From assembly GCA_900637135.1 (NCBI GenBank), contig LR134353.1, positions 5,270,001-5,334,000 of the forward strand: DNA of 64,000 bases. The letters run 5' to 3'. The stretch's first letter is position 1; each line of letters begins with the position of its first letter. Shown here in pieces: positions 50,233 to 59,883 of the stretch. The notes under the pieces are model-generated. The model was given only the letters and a program-made list of their open reading frames with translations. It ran no database searches and had not been told where the DNA came from. Source of the DNA: Mycolicibacterium flavescens. GTDB lineage: Bacteria; Actinomycetota; Actinomycetes; Mycobacteriales; Mycobacteriaceae. Made by a program: the position numbers and the translations under genes.

Positions 50233-51426
50233 GTGGTGAATCCGCTGGAGCAGTTGACCGTCGAGCAACTGCGCCGGCGGACCAGCATGAAGTGGCGGGC
50301 GCATCCTGCAGATGTGTTGCCACTATGGGTCGCGGAGATGGACGTGCCCTTGGCCGAACCCATCGCCGATGCGCTGAATACGGCAATCGCCCTGGGGGAC
50401 ACCGGGTATCCGAGCGGAGCGCGCGCCTATGCCGAGGCCTTGTCTGGGTTTGCGGCGCGTCGTTGGGGCTGGGACGGACTGGCGGTGCAACGCACCGCGC
50501 TCGTCCCAGACGTGATGCTGGGCATCGTCGAGGTCCTCAAGCTGATCACCGAACCCGGCGACGTCGTGATCGTCAACGCGCCCGTCTATCCGCCGTTCTA
50601 CGCCTTCGTCACGCACGCTGGCCGCCGCGTCATCGAGGCGCGCCTCGGTATGGACGGTCGTATCGACCTGGCGTCGTTGGATGCGGCGTTCGGCACGGCC
50701 GCGACGGTGAGCGATCGGGTGGTCTACCTGTTGTGCAGTCCCCACAATCCGACCGGCGCCGTGCACTCGGCCGACGAGCTCGCACGCATCGCGACGCTCT
50801 CCCGCGATCGTGGCGTGCGCGTTGTTTCCGATGAGATTCATGCGCCATTGGTGTTGGCGGGAGCGGACTTTACGCCGTATCTGAGCGTGGCGGGCGCCGA
50901 GGACGCCTTCGCTGTCACGTCGGCCTCCAAGGCGTGGAACCTCGCCGGCCTCAAGGCGGCAGTGGTGGTCGCCGGCCCCGAGGCGGCGGCAGACCTCGAC
51001 CGGATGCCCGAGGAAGTCAGCCACGGCCCCAGCCACCTCGGCGTCATGGCACACACGGTGGCGTTCAACGAGGGAGAGGCATGGCTCGATGCGCTGCTGG
51101 CCGGCCTGTCGGCGAACCGCGACCTGCTAGGCCAACTGATCGCCGAACACCTGCCCCTCGTCGACTACATCCGGCCGCAAGGCACGTACCTGGCCTGGCT
51201 CGATTGCCGCCGACTCGACCTTGAGGAGCCCGGTAGTGTCGACGGCCCCGGCATCGTCTCCGACCTGGCCGGCCCGGCGCGGGCGTTTCTCGACCAGGCG
51301 CGGGTGGCGCTCAGTTCCGGGCATGTCTTCGGCTCCGGCGGCGCCGGTCACGTCCGGTTGAACTTCGCCACCTCGCAAGCCGTCCTCGCCGAGGCGGTCA
51401 AGCGGATGGGCGCGCTCAGCCGGTAA
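50233..51426 (+). CDS. PatB/MalY-type PLP aminotransferase (C-S lyase)
   Basis: The 397-aa fold-type I PLP enzyme has WVAEMDVPLAEPI near the start, LCSPHNPTGAVHS, ISDE-like VVSDEIHAPLVL, and the PLP lysine in SASKAWNLAGLK. The PatB/MalY group cleaves cystathionine or cysteine S-conjugates, or acts as an aminotransferase. Start is GTG 50233 or 50236. It is 93 bp from the ArsR start and may share that control region. Its last 11 bp overlap the convergent MpaB oxygenase gene. Confidence 0.87.
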   Translation: MVNPLEQLTVEQLRRRTSMKWRAHPADVLPLWVAEMDVPLAEPIADALNTAIALGDTGYPSGARAYAEALSGFAARRWGWDGLAVQRTALVPDVMLGIVEVLKLITEPGDVVIVNAPVYPPFYAFVTHAGRRVIEARLGMDGRIDLASLDAAFGTAATVSDRVVYLLCSPHNPTGAVHSADELARIATLSRDRGVRVVSDEIHAPLVLAGADFTPYLSVAGAEDAFAVTSASKAWNLAGLKAAVVVAGPEAAADLDRMPEEVSHGPSHLGVMAHTVAFNEGEAWLDALLAGLSANRDLLGQLIAEHLPLVDYIRPQGTYLAWLDCRRLDLEEPGSVDGPGIVSDLAGPARAFLDQARVALSSGHVFGSGGAGHVRLNFATSQAVLAEAVKRMGALSR

Positions 51427-52804
51427 ACCCCTCGCCCTTCGTCGATAGGTCGTGGCTCGTGAAGGTCAGCGGGATCTGCCGTCCGCGGGCGATCTTGTTC
51501 AGCATCGCGATCCGCTCGCGCGCAGCCGCGCCGGTCTTCTTTCTCTGCTCGCGGATCGGGTTGGACCACGGCAGCTTGTCGGCCACCATCGCGACGCGGA
51601 CGTTGAGTTTGGCGATCTCGGTGAAGATCCGGACTCGGCGTTCGTAGTTGTAACCCAGCGGCTCGAAGAAACTGCCGGCCACCATCGCCTCGATCTGCCG
51701 GTAACCGAACACCGCGCCCGCCGGAACGAGTGCGAGGGTTGCAGTGAGCTGGTTGGCATGGCGAGCCACCAACTTCTTGACGACGCCCGGGAGGGTTTCG
51801 GTCAGCGTCGTCAGGTGCGCGGGACCCGCGATCGCGTCGACGAGTTCAGCGCGCCACGGCGACGGGTCGCCGCCCCTGGCCAGCACGTAGTTCAACGACT
51901 TGATCAGCTCCAGACCGGTCGGGGAGTAGAGCCGTTCGGGCGCACCCCACAGCCGCCCCGAGTACGACGAGTACTCGGCGAGGTCCTCGAGTTCCTGGCT
52001 GGTCAGCTTGCGTCCGAACGCGTGGTCGACAAGGCGTCCGAGCAACATGCCGCTGCCGAATCCCAGCAGTGACGTCACCGGGATCGGCTCACCGAACTTG
52101 AGATAGACGTCGTCGCCCCACTTGCGGCGCAACCCGCGACTGGCCAAGCCGTGCATCAACCGCACCCGGATCACATCCTGGAAGGCCTCCGAGTGCCGGT
52201 CGAAGATGTCGGGCAGCGTGAACTCCGCGAACACCCGCGCGGTCTCGATGAAGCGACGCGGGCCGTCGTCGGCGAAGCGCCCGGTGGCACCGGTGGATGC
52301 CGAGATGTCGCCGGTCATCGCGGTCTCGTAGAACGCCCACCCCTGGATGATCATGGTGGCGGTCTTGGTGGCCGACATCGCCAGCATGCGGCCGCGTTCG
52401 GCGGCCTCCAGGTCGAACCGGCTCGGCAGCTGATCGATGTGCTCGAAGAATTCGACGAACTCCCGGGGTGGGTCCTCGAGTGAGTCGATGCCCTGAGTCA
52501 GCGCCTGTTCGTACAGTGCGCGGCCCTTCTCGTAGCCCAGCCGCTCGAACGCGTCGACCACGCCGATGATGTGCTCGTCGCCCTGCCAGAAGTAGTCGTC
52601 GCGTAGCCGGGTGAGCTCGTTGGGTTCGACCTCTTTGTCGATGTCGATCCACTTGCCGAACATGAACTCGCGCATCTGCCGCCACTGGGCGGCGAAGTGG
52701 TCTCGGCCCGGCGGGATGGGGCGCAAGGGCCGATCCGGGTGATCGCGCCGGTTGAATTCGACGTCGTCGAGCCGGATCTCTTGCCGCTCGCCAGTCACAG
52801 TCAT
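51416..52804 (-). CDS. MpaB-family (DUF2236) oxygenase
   Basis: The 462-aa protein belongs to the same oxygenase family as the gene at 1490. It has the conserved R/H-rich helix FQDVIRVRLMHGLASR, the central EYSSYSGRLWGAPERLYSP and a C-terminal region with YRQIEAMVAGSFFEPLGY. The heme-linked histidine is probably in RLMHGL. ATG 52804 is preferred over GTG 52837. The sequence differs enough from the 1490 product to be a separate subfamily. Substrate unknown; an isoprenoid or lipid is plausible from family history. Confidence 0.75.
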   Translation of the reverse strand: MTVTGERQEIRLDDVEFNRRDHPDRPLRPIPPGRDHFAAQWRQMREFMFGKWIDIDKEVEPNELTRLRDDYFWQGDEHIIGVVDAFERLGYEKGRALYEQALTQGIDSLEDPPREFVEFFEHIDQLPSRFDLEAAERGRMLAMSATKTATMIIQGWAFYETAMTGDISASTGATGRFADDGPRRFIETARVFAEFTLPDIFDRHSEAFQDVIRVRLMHGLASRGLRRKWGDDVYLKFGEPIPVTSLLGFGSGMLLGRLVDHAFGRKLTSQELEDLAEYSSYSGRLWGAPERLYSPTGLELIKSLNYVLARGGDPSPWRAELVDAIAGPAHLTTLTETLPGVVKKLVARHANQLTATLALVPAGAVFGYRQIEAMVAGSFFEPLGYNYERRVRIFTEIAKLNVRVAMVADKLPWSNPIREQRKKTGAAARERIAMLNKIARGRQIPLTFTSHDLSTKGEGFTG

Positions 52805-53058
52805 GTAGCCGAATCCAATCTCATAAGTACAGGACACTGATTTCGACGTTATCGCACGACCTCGAATATGTGAATCGCGATTCCGCGCTCACCGCCCCGA
52901 AGAGGTCCGACACGCAGCGGTAGGCGTGCGTCTGGCGGAGTTCATCACGTTGTGTCGACACCGTGATCACCGCACGCTCCCAGGTTCCGCGGAGATGTCG
53001 GTGGCCCCGTCTACGATTCCTGCGGCCCCCTTCTCGGCATCGACACAAAGGACCTGCA

Positions 53059-55092
53059 GTGAGTTACACCGCCGCCGACATCACCGAACTCGATGATGTC
53101 CAGCACACACGCCTGCGGCCGGCGGTGAACCTGGGGCTCGACGTGCTCAACACCGCGTTGCGTGAGTTGATCGACAACGCCGTCGAGGAGGTCGCCGATC
53201 CGGGAAACGGTGGATCCACCGTGACGATCACCCTGCACGCGGACGGATCGGTCAGCGTCGCCGACGACGGCCGCGGCCTGCCCGTCGACACCGATCCGAC
53301 GACAGGAAAGAACGGCATCGTCAAGACGCTCGGCACCGCGCGGGCCGGCGGGAAGTTCTCTGTCCATACCGACGCGGCGAGCACGGGGGCCGGTCTGAAC
53401 GGAATCGGCGCCGCCGCTGCGGTATTCATTTCCGCACGCACCGACGTGACGGTGCATCGGGGCGGCAAGACCTACGTGCAAAGCTTCGGGCGCGGTTACC
53501 CGGGAACGTTCGAAGGCAAGGAGTTCGACCCGAACGCCCCGTTCACCCGGGCCGACACCCAGAAACTGCGCGGCACCGCAAATCGGAAGCCCGCCATGCA
53601 GGGCACCACCGTTCGCATCCTGTTCGACCCGGCGGTGGTCCCCGACACCAGCGTCGACATCGGCGAAGTGCTGCTGCGGGCGCATGCCGCGGCCCGGATG
53701 TCCCCCGGTGTGAACCTGCTCGTAATCGACGAGAGCTGGCCCGGCGAGGAGGTGCCGCAGGCGTTTCTCGAGCCGTTCAGCGGCCCTTGGGGCACAGACA
53801 CGCTGCTCGATCTCATGTGCACCGCCGCGGGCGCTCCCGCGCCGGACGTTCGCGCAGCGGTCGAGGGTCGCGGCGAGTACACCACCGGCCGCGGACCGAC
53901 GCCGTTCCGCTGGTCGCTGACCGCGGGTCCGGCCGAACCGGCGACGGTGGCCGCGTTCTGCAACACCGTGCGAACCCCCGGCGGCGGATCACATCTGACG
54001 GCCGCGATGAAGGGCCTGTCCGAAGCGCTGGCCGATCGTGCGTCGCGGATGCGTGATCTGGGCCTGGCCAAGGGCGAAGAAGGCCCTGAACCACAGGATT
54101 TCGCGGCCGTCACCGCTCTTGCAGTGGACACCCGTGCGCCGGACGTCGCCTGGGACTCTCAGGCCAAGACGGCGGTGTCGTCGCGGTCGTTGAACGTTGC
54201 GATGGCCCCTGACGTCGCGCGCAGCGTCACGGTGTGGGCGGCCAACCCGGCCAACAGCGATGCGGTGACCCTGTGGACCAAGCTGGCGCTGGAGTCCGCG
54301 CGTGCGCGGCGCAGCGCGGAAGGGGCGAAGGCGCGATCGCGCGCGGCTTCGAAGGCCAAAGGGCTTGGCACCAACCTGTCGCTGCCACCAAAGCTGCTTC
54401 CCAGCCGCGAGACCGGCCGCGGGTCGGGCGCCGAGTTGTTCCTGTGCGAGGGCGATTCGGCGCTGGGCACCATCAAGGCCGCGCGCGACGCCGCCTTCCA
54501 GGCGGCGTTCCCGCTGAAGGGCAAGCCGCCCAACGTGTATGGGTTCGCGTTGAGCAAGGCGCGATCCAAAGACGAGTTCGACTCCATCGAGCGCATCCTG
54601 GGCTGCGGTGTGCGGGACAACTGCGACCCGGAACTGTGCCGCTACGACCGGATTCTGTTCGCCTCCGACGCCGACCCCGACGGTGGCAACATCAACTCCA
54701 GCCTGATCTCGATGTTCCTCGATTTCTACCGTCCGCTGGTCGAGGCCGGGATGGTGTACGTGACGCTGCCGCCCTTGTTCGTGGTCAAGACCGCCAGCGA
54801 GCGCATTTACTGCCAGGACGAATCCGAGCGCGATGCGGCCGTGGCCAAGCTGAAGGCCGCTTCGAAGGGCCGGGTCGAGGTGCAGCGCAACAAGGGGCTC
54901 GGCGAGATGGACGCCGACGACTTCTGGAACACCGTACTGGATCCGCAGCGACGCACCGTGATTCGCGTCCACCCCGACGACGGTGAGAAGAATTTGCACC
55001 ACACGTTGTTCGGCGGGCCGCCCGAGGGCCGGCGCACGTGGATGGCCGAGATCGCCGCCCGCGTCGACACCAATTCCCTCGACCTCGACTAA
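53059..55092 (+). CDS. GyrB/ParE-like ATPase subunit of atypical topoisomerase (TopoN-type)
   Basis: The 677-aa protein has a GHKL ATPase domain (RELIDNAVEEVADP, VADDGRGLPVDT, GLNGIGAAAAVF), a transducer domain with the lysine loop SQAKTAV, and a TOPRIM domain (LFLCEGDSALG, FASDADPDGGNI) with NKGLGEMDADDFW. GTG 53059 has AAGGA upstream. It is followed 16 bp later by the GyrA-like gene. In M. smegmatis the related TopoN/TopoM pair forms an atypical type II topoisomerase distinct from gyrase. Chromosomal gyrase lies elsewhere. Confidence 0.9.
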   Translation: MSYTAADITELDDVQHTRLRPAVNLGLDVLNTALRELIDNAVEEVADPGNGGSTVTITLHADGSVSVADDGRGLPVDTDPTTGKNGIVKTLGTARAGGKFSVHTDAASTGAGLNGIGAAAAVFISARTDVTVHRGGKTYVQSFGRGYPGTFEGKEFDPNAPFTRADTQKLRGTANRKPAMQGTTVRILFDPAVVPDTSVDIGEVLLRAHAAARMSPGVNLLVIDESWPGEEVPQAFLEPFSGPWGTDTLLDLMCTAAGAPAPDVRAAVEGRGEYTTGRGPTPFRWSLTAGPAEPATVAAFCNTVRTPGGGSHLTAAMKGLSEALADRASRMRDLGLAKGEEGPEPQDFAAVTALAVDTRAPDVAWDSQAKTAVSSRSLNVAMAPDVARSVTVWAANPANSDAVTLWTKLALESARARRSAEGAKARSRAASKAKGLGTNLSLPPKLLPSRETGRGSGAELFLCEGDSALGTIKAARDAAFQAAFPLKGKPPNVYGFALSKARSKDEFDSIERILGCGVRDNCDPELCRYDRILFASDADPDGGNINSSLISMFLDFYRPLVEAGMVYVTLPPLFVVKTASERIYCQDESERDAAVAKLKAASKGRVEVQRNKGLGEMDADDFWNTVLDPQRRTVIRVHPDDGEKNLHHTLFGGPPEGRRTWMAEIAARVDTNSLDLD

Positions 55093-55108
55093 GACCTAGG
55101 CAGATACC

Positions 55109-57247
55109 GTGACCGCCACCCTGGACATTCCCGAGCAGAACCCGGACCTGGTCGTCGACCAGACCGCCGACGACTACTGGAACCTCTATCAACTGACGTT
55201 CGCGCTCTACAGCGTCAGCGACCGTGCGATCCCGTCGGCCTACGACGGTCTCAAGCCGGGTCAGCGTCGTCTGCTCTACCAGATGCACGAGTCGAAACTG
55301 CAGCCCGGCAACAAGCCGCAGAAATCGTCGAAGATCTGTTCCGCGGTCACAGGCAACCTGCACCCGCATGGTGGCACTTCGATGTACGGCGCTGCGGCGC
55401 TGATGGCCGCCGAATTCCAGCGTGTGAAAGTCATTGACGGACAAGGTGCTTTCCCCCGTATCCAGGGCGACATCCCCGCCGCCGACCGCTACACCGAGAT
55501 GCGGTTGTCGGCACCAGGTGCCGCGCTGACCGCCGAACTCGACAGCCATGCAGTGCCCATGGTGTCGACGTTCGACGGCGAGTGGATCGAGCCGACCGTG
55601 CTGCCGGCCCAGTGGCCGGTGCTGTTGTGCAACGGGGCGGTCGGCATCGCCGAGGGGTGGGCCACCAAGGTGCCTGCCCACAATCCGCGCGAGATCATGT
55701 CCGCTTGCCGGGCGCTGTTGAAAACGCCGAACATGACCGACGACCGGCTGGTCAAGTTGATCCCGGGCCCAGACTGGGGTTGCGGAGCGTCCGTGGTCGG
55801 CACCGCCGGCCTGCGCGAGTACCTCACCACCGGGCGGGGCCAGTTCACCGTGCGGGGCACGCTCTCGGTCGACGGGAAGAACGTCCTCATCACCGAACTG
55901 CCGCCTGGCGTGGCGAGCAACACTGTGCAGGAACGGATTCGGGCCCTGGTCGAGTCCGGGGAGCTCGCTGGTGTGGCGGACATGTCCGATCTGACCGATC
56001 GCCGCAACGGGCTGCGCATCGTCGTCACCGCCAAACGCGGCCACAGCGCCGAGCAGATCCGCGATCAGCTGCTGGCGCTGACCCCGCTGGAGTCGACCTT
56101 CGCCGCCAGCCTCGTCGCCCTCGATGAGAACCGCGTTCCGCGGTGGTGGTCGGTGCGCGAGTTGATCAAAGCCTTTCTCTCGCTGCGTGATTCGGTGGTG
56201 TTGCACCGCAGTGAGTACCGGCTGGAGAAGGTAACGGCGCGACGTCATCTGGTGGCCGGGCTGATGACCATCCACCTCGACATCGACGCGGCCGTGGCGG
56301 TGATCCGCGCCTCCGAAACCGTCGACGAAGCCCGACAGGGTCTGCAGGACCGGTTCAAGATCGATGCCGTTCAGGCTGACTACGTACTGGCGTTGCAATT
56401 GCGCCGCCTGACCAAGCTCGACGTCATCGAGCTGCGGGCCGAGGCCGAGAAGCTGGATGCGGAGTTCGCCGAACTCACTGAGCTGGTGTCGAATCCGGAT
56501 GCGCGTCGGAAGGTGATCGACAACGAACTGGTGGAGACGGCGAAGCTGTTCAAGGGTCCTGAGTTCGATCGTCGCACCGTACTCGACTTCGACGCCACAC
56601 CGGTCACGTCCGGCGGAGGCGACGACGGACCTCGCGAACGCAAGCTGAACGCCTCCTGGCGCCTCGACGACCGCGGCGTGTTCTCCGACAGCCACGGCGA
56701 GTTGCTCACCTCAGGGCTGGGTTGGGCAGTGTGGACCGACGGCCGGGTGAAATTCACCGCCGGTGGGGGTCTGCCGTACAAGGTTCGCGACATCCCCGTC
56801 GCCCCGGATATCACCGGGCTGGTGCGCTCGGGTGTGCTGCCGGACGGTTACCACCTGGCGTTGGTGACCCGACGAGGAAAAGTCCTGCGCATCGACCCAA
56901 CGGCGGTCAACCCTCAGGGCGTTGCCGGCAACGGTGTGGCCGGGGTGAAGTTGGCGGGTGACGACGACGAGGTCATCGCCGCGCTGCCCGTCTCGTGCGC
57001 CAACGGTGAGGCCATCCTGTCGTTGGCCGAAAAGAGTTGGAAGGTCACCGAAGTCGCCGATATTCCGGTGAAGGGCCGCGGGGGCGCCGGCGTCGGGTTC
57101 CATCCGTTCGTCAAGGGTGAGAGCGCGCTGCTTGCGGCGTCGATCTCGGCAACGGGGTTCGTGCGCGGAAAGAGGGCGGTCCGAGCCGAGAATCGGGCCA
57201 AGGCGTCCATCAAGGGCTCGGGTCTGGATGTGACCCCGGCCGGATAG
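55109..57247 (+). CDS. GyrA/ParC-like subunit of atypical topoisomerase (TopoM-type)
   Basis: The 712-aa protein has the GyrA winged-helix and tower (YDGLKPGQRRLLYQM), catalytic tyrosine Y128 in AADRYTEMRLS and a short C-terminal beta-pinwheel. The region matching the GyrA QRDR reads HPHGGTSMYG: positions equivalent to M. tuberculosis D89, A90, S91, I92, Y93 and D94 are G, T, S, M, Y and G. Loss of D94 removes a key contact for quinolones. No canonical GyrA box (QRRGGKG) is present, only KGRGGAG near the end, so strong negative supercoiling is unlikely. Start GTG 55109. Confidence 0.9.
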   Translation: MTATLDIPEQNPDLVVDQTADDYWNLYQLTFALYSVSDRAIPSAYDGLKPGQRRLLYQMHESKLQPGNKPQKSSKICSAVTGNLHPHGGTSMYGAAALMAAEFQRVKVIDGQGAFPRIQGDIPAADRYTEMRLSAPGAALTAELDSHAVPMVSTFDGEWIEPTVLPAQWPVLLCNGAVGIAEGWATKVPAHNPREIMSACRALLKTPNMTDDRLVKLIPGPDWGCGASVVGTAGLREYLTTGRGQFTVRGTLSVDGKNVLITELPPGVASNTVQERIRALVESGELAGVADMSDLTDRRNGLRIVVTAKRGHSAEQIRDQLLALTPLESTFAASLVALDENRVPRWWSVRELIKAFLSLRDSVVLHRSEYRLEKVTARRHLVAGLMTIHLDIDAAVAVIRASETVDEARQGLQDRFKIDAVQADYVLALQLRRLTKLDVIELRAEAEKLDAEFAELTELVSNPDARRKVIDNELVETAKLFKGPEFDRRTVLDFDATPVTSGGGDDGPRERKLNASWRLDDRGVFSDSHGELLTSGLGWAVWTDGRVKFTAGGGLPYKVRDIPVAPDITGLVRSGVLPDGYHLALVTRRGKVLRIDPTAVNPQGVAGNGVAGVKLAGDDDEVIAALPVSCANGEAILSLAEKSWKVTEVADIPVKGRGGAGVGFHPFVKGESALLAASISATGFVRGKRAVRAENRAKASIKGSGLDVTPAG

Positions 57248-57254
57248 CCGAGGG

Positions 57255-57896
57255 TCACTTTCCGTTGCGTGAGCTGCGCGACGTGTTTCGCGCGGCCGTG
57301 GCTCGGCAGACCAATGCCACCAGGGAGTCGATCTCCTGGGATGTCAGCGCTCGTCCCTCGAAGAGCGAGACCGACACGGCCGGTGCCAGCATCATGTGCA
57401 GCACCATCGCCGGATCCACGTCAGCGCTCACCTCGCCGCGACCAACGCCCCGCTCGATCATCGCGAGCCATTGCGAGCGATCGTTTCGGAACCAGCCCAT
57501 CATCGCGTCGTTCAACGACGGATACCGCCCCGAGATCACCGTGGCCATGATGGCGCGCTCCACGGGGTCGGCTGCGAGCGAGGTGAGCTCGGCGATCAGG
57601 GACCGGACATCGCTCTCCCATGCCCCGGTGTCCGGTGCGTCGGTGCGATGACGGGTGTGGAACACGAGGGCGTCGTCCAGCAGTGCGGCCGAGGTGGGCC
57701 ACCACCGATAAATGGTTCCTCTGTTCACCCCCGACCGTGCCGCTACCTCCGCGATCGGAAGCTCCACCTTGCCCTCGGTCAGCAGCTCCAGACATGCGCG
57801 CAGCACTGATTCGCGCACGCGCTCGCTGCGTCCGCCGGGGCGGACCCGTTGCCTACCTGCGGGATTCGCGCGCTTGCGGTGCGTTGGCGAACTCAC
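57255..57896 (-). CDS. TetR-family regulator
   Basis: The 213-aa protein has a long Arg-rich N-terminal arm (HRKRANPAGRQRVRPGGRSER), the HTH (LPIAEVAARSGVNRGTIYRWWPTSAALL) and a TetR C-terminal domain. GTG 57896 is chosen; TTG 57905 is also in frame. It is convergent with the TopoM gene (7 bp apart) and divergent from the F420-type gene at 58055. An AT-rich stretch (57915-57950) between them probably holds both promoters. Confidence 0.85.
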   Translation of the reverse strand: MSSPTHRKRANPAGRQRVRPGGRSERVRESVLRACLELLTEGKVELPIAEVAARSGVNRGTIYRWWPTSAALLDDALVFHTRHRTDAPDTGAWESDVRSLIAELTSLAADPVERAIMATVISGRYPSLNDAMMGWFRNDRSQWLAMIERGVGRGEVSADVDPAMVLHMMLAPAVSVSLFEGRALTSQEIDSLVALVCRATAARNTSRSSRNGK

Positions 57897-57914
57897 GGTC
57901 CTCAACCCCCGATA

Positions 57915-57950
57915 ACCTTAAATAAACAATCTGTTGCTATTATGCCTGCT
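57915..57950. promoter_or_regulatory. AT-rich divergent promoter region
   Basis: This AT-rich island between the TetR and F420-type genes contains TTAAATAA and CTATTATG. A short inverted repeat AACA-ATC-TGTT is also present. No full -35/-10 pair can be fixed with confidence. Confidence 0.3.
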
Positions 57951-58054
57951 GTCCATCGTCGATGTGTTTGGAGGAATGCTGCACATGTCACGAATAGCGG
58001 TGCGCCGCGCAGACGTCGCGTGCCGCTGTGCCCGACGCCTCGGAAGGAGCGGCG

Positions 58055-58978
58055 TTGAGCTCTGATGCCGGATTGAAGATCTCCATGGGTCTGCCGACAC
58101 TCTTCCCGCACGGGCGCGAGACGGAGCTCGCCTGGTATCGCAAGATCGACGAAGGCCCGTGGTACGGACTCGTCACCTACGAACGGCTCGTGTACCCGCA
58201 CAGCTGGTCGGTCGTACCGCAGCTTGCCGCCGCAGCGGCGATGACGGAGCGCGTGCGGTTGTGGACCGACGTCGTCGCATTGCCCCTGCGAAATCCGGTC
58301 CTGTTCGCCAAGGACCTGGCGACCGTAGACGTCCTGTCGAACGGGCGCCTGACGCTGGGGGTCGGCATCGGCGCGTGGGATGAGGATTACCTCGCGGTCG
58401 ACAGCCCGCTCGAGCGAAAGCGGCAACGCATGGACAGCGCGGTCGCGGCGATGCGCAGCGTGTGGGCCCAGAAGCCCCCCGTCGAGGGACACTTCCCAGT
58501 CGGCCCCGCGCCCATCCAGAACGGCGGTATCCCGCTCGTCGCCGGTGTGATCGGCCCGAAGGCACTCGCTCGAGCCGCGCAATGGGCTGTCGGGGTGACC
58601 GACCCGGCTCACTCACTGCATTTCGACGCCGAAGCGTTGGCCGCGCAGCGCGAGCGTGTCATTCAGGCGTGGCAGGCCGCGGGCAGGACGGATCGGCCAC
58701 ACTTCTCCGCGCCGGTGTGGTTCGCGCTCGGCCCTGACCCGGAGCACCAACTCCAGGAGCACGTGAAGGACTTCTGGGAGCAAGAGGTCGGCTCCATCGG
58801 AGACGACGCCTCCACATACTTGACGGCTCCAGGCGCAGGGACGTTCAACTGCGGAGCGTCCGGACTGCTCGCCGCCGTCAACGGCGCACGAGAGGCGGGG
58901 CTCGACGAGCTCAGGCTCATCCCGTCCACCACCGACCCCGAGGAAATCGACCGGGCACGCGATGTGCTTGGGATCTGA
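58055..58978 (+). CDS. LLM-class F420-dependent oxidoreductase
   Basis: The 307-aa luciferase-like protein has GLVTYERLVYPH, DVVALPLRNPVLFAKDLATVDVLSNGRLTLGVGIGAWDEDY and a late GTFNCGASGLLAAVNGAREAGLDELRLIPS. TTG 58055 is preferred because GGAAGGAG lies at 58042-58049; an upstream GTG (58028) has none. It is probably controlled by the divergent TetR. It belongs to a different subgroup from the F420-type gene at 8922. Substrate unknown. Confidence 0.82.
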   Translation: MSSDAGLKISMGLPTLFPHGRETELAWYRKIDEGPWYGLVTYERLVYPHSWSVVPQLAAAAAMTERVRLWTDVVALPLRNPVLFAKDLATVDVLSNGRLTLGVGIGAWDEDYLAVDSPLERKRQRMDSAVAAMRSVWAQKPPVEGHFPVGPAPIQNGGIPLVAGVIGPKALARAAQWAVGVTDPAHSLHFDAEALAAQRERVIQAWQAAGRTDRPHFSAPVWFALGPDPEHQLQEHVKDFWEQEVGSIGDDASTYLTAPGAGTFNCGASGLLAAVNGAREAGLDELRLIPSTTDPEEIDRARDVLGI

Positions 58979-59090
58979 TCCGGCCGCGCGTTCGACGGGA
59001 CATGTCAAGAATCCGGGCTGGCCGGTAACGGCGGAGCATCGAATTTGACACTGCCCCTGCGTGCCTCCCGAATCACAGGCGTCTCATAGT

Positions 59091-59096
59091 TAACAT
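59091..59096 (+). promoter_or_regulatory. Candidate -10 for a leaderless transcript
   Basis: TAACAT (TANNNT) ends 6 bases before the GTG at 59103, so transcription would start at or next to the start codon. No -35 is seen at normal distance. Confidence 0.35.
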
Positions 59097-59102
59097 CACG
59101 CC

Positions 59103-59873
59103 GTGCAGGTATCCCGGCGTGACGCACTGCGCTACGCCGCCACGGTGTCCGCACTGGCCGGACTCGGTGCGGCATCAGCGGGCACGCACGCGCCGAGGGC
59201 CGAGGCCGCCCGCCCCACGCTGATCGACTATGCGATGCGCCAGATTCCGGCGCAGGACATCCGGGCCGCCGGCCACTCCGGCGTCATCAACTACGTGTCG
59301 ACCTCACGACCCGGATCCTCATTCGGCGCCAAGCCGATCACCCTGCCTTACGCCAAGACGCTGGCCGCGGCCGGTTTGGTGATCGTCAGCAACTACCAGT
59401 ACGGCAAACCGGGCGGGACCGCGCCATCGGACTTCACCCGCGGCTACGCCGGTGGCGTCGCCGACGCGAAAACCGGTTGGAACCTGCACACCGCCGCCGG
59501 TGGCGGACGCACCGCGCCGATCTTCTTCAGCGTCGACGACGACATCGACCGCCAGACCTGGAACGACCTGGCGCTGCCGTGGTTCCGCGGCATCAACTCG
59601 GTCATCGGTGTGCAGCGCACCGGCATCTACGCCGGTATCCGCCCGTGCCAGTGGGCCGCCGCCGACGGAGTCATCGGCAGATCGGGCTCCGCCGGCCACG
59701 TCTGGGCCTGGCAGACCAGGTCCTGGTCCAACGGACAGCTTTACCCCGCCGCGGTTCTCTACCAACGCATCATCGACACGGCCTCGAACCCCGGACCGGT
59801 GGTCGGCGGTATCCGCGTCGACGTCAACGACGTGCTGGCCCAGGACTGCGGCCAGTGGAACCTGCACCCGTGA
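59103..59873 (+). CDS. Tat-exported DUF1906 (GH25-like) protein, Rv2525c-type
   Basis: The 256-aa protein starts with a twin-arginine signal (SRRDALRYAATVSALAGLGAAS). The mature part is the DUF1906 glycosidase-like TIM barrel (IDYAMRQIPAQDIRAAG, IVSNYQYGKPGG, IFFSVDDDIDRQTWNDL, WAWQTRSW). M. tuberculosis Rv2525c is Tat-exported and linked to cell-wall properties. The acidic cluster SVDDDID is in the likely active site. GTG 59103 may be the first base of the mRNA. It converges with the LAS-peptidase gene 10 bp downstream. Confidence 0.85.
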   Translation: MQVSRRDALRYAATVSALAGLGAASAGTHAPRAEAARPTLIDYAMRQIPAQDIRAAGHSGVINYVSTSRPGSSFGAKPITLPYAKTLAAAGLVIVSNYQYGKPGGTAPSDFTRGYAGGVADAKTGWNLHTAAGGGRTAPIFFSVDDDIDRQTWNDLALPWFRGINSVIGVQRTGIYAGIRPCQWAAADGVIGRSGSAGHVWAWQTRSWSNGQLYPAAVLYQRIIDTASNPGPVVGGIRVDVNDVLAQDCGQWNLHP

Positions 59874-59883
59874 CCGATGGCGG

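Noticed and set aside
54785..56695. 636-aa minus-strand open frame
   Set aside because: Antisense to both topoisomerase genes, which carry TOPRIM and catalytic Tyr motifs; third-position GC bias explains its length.
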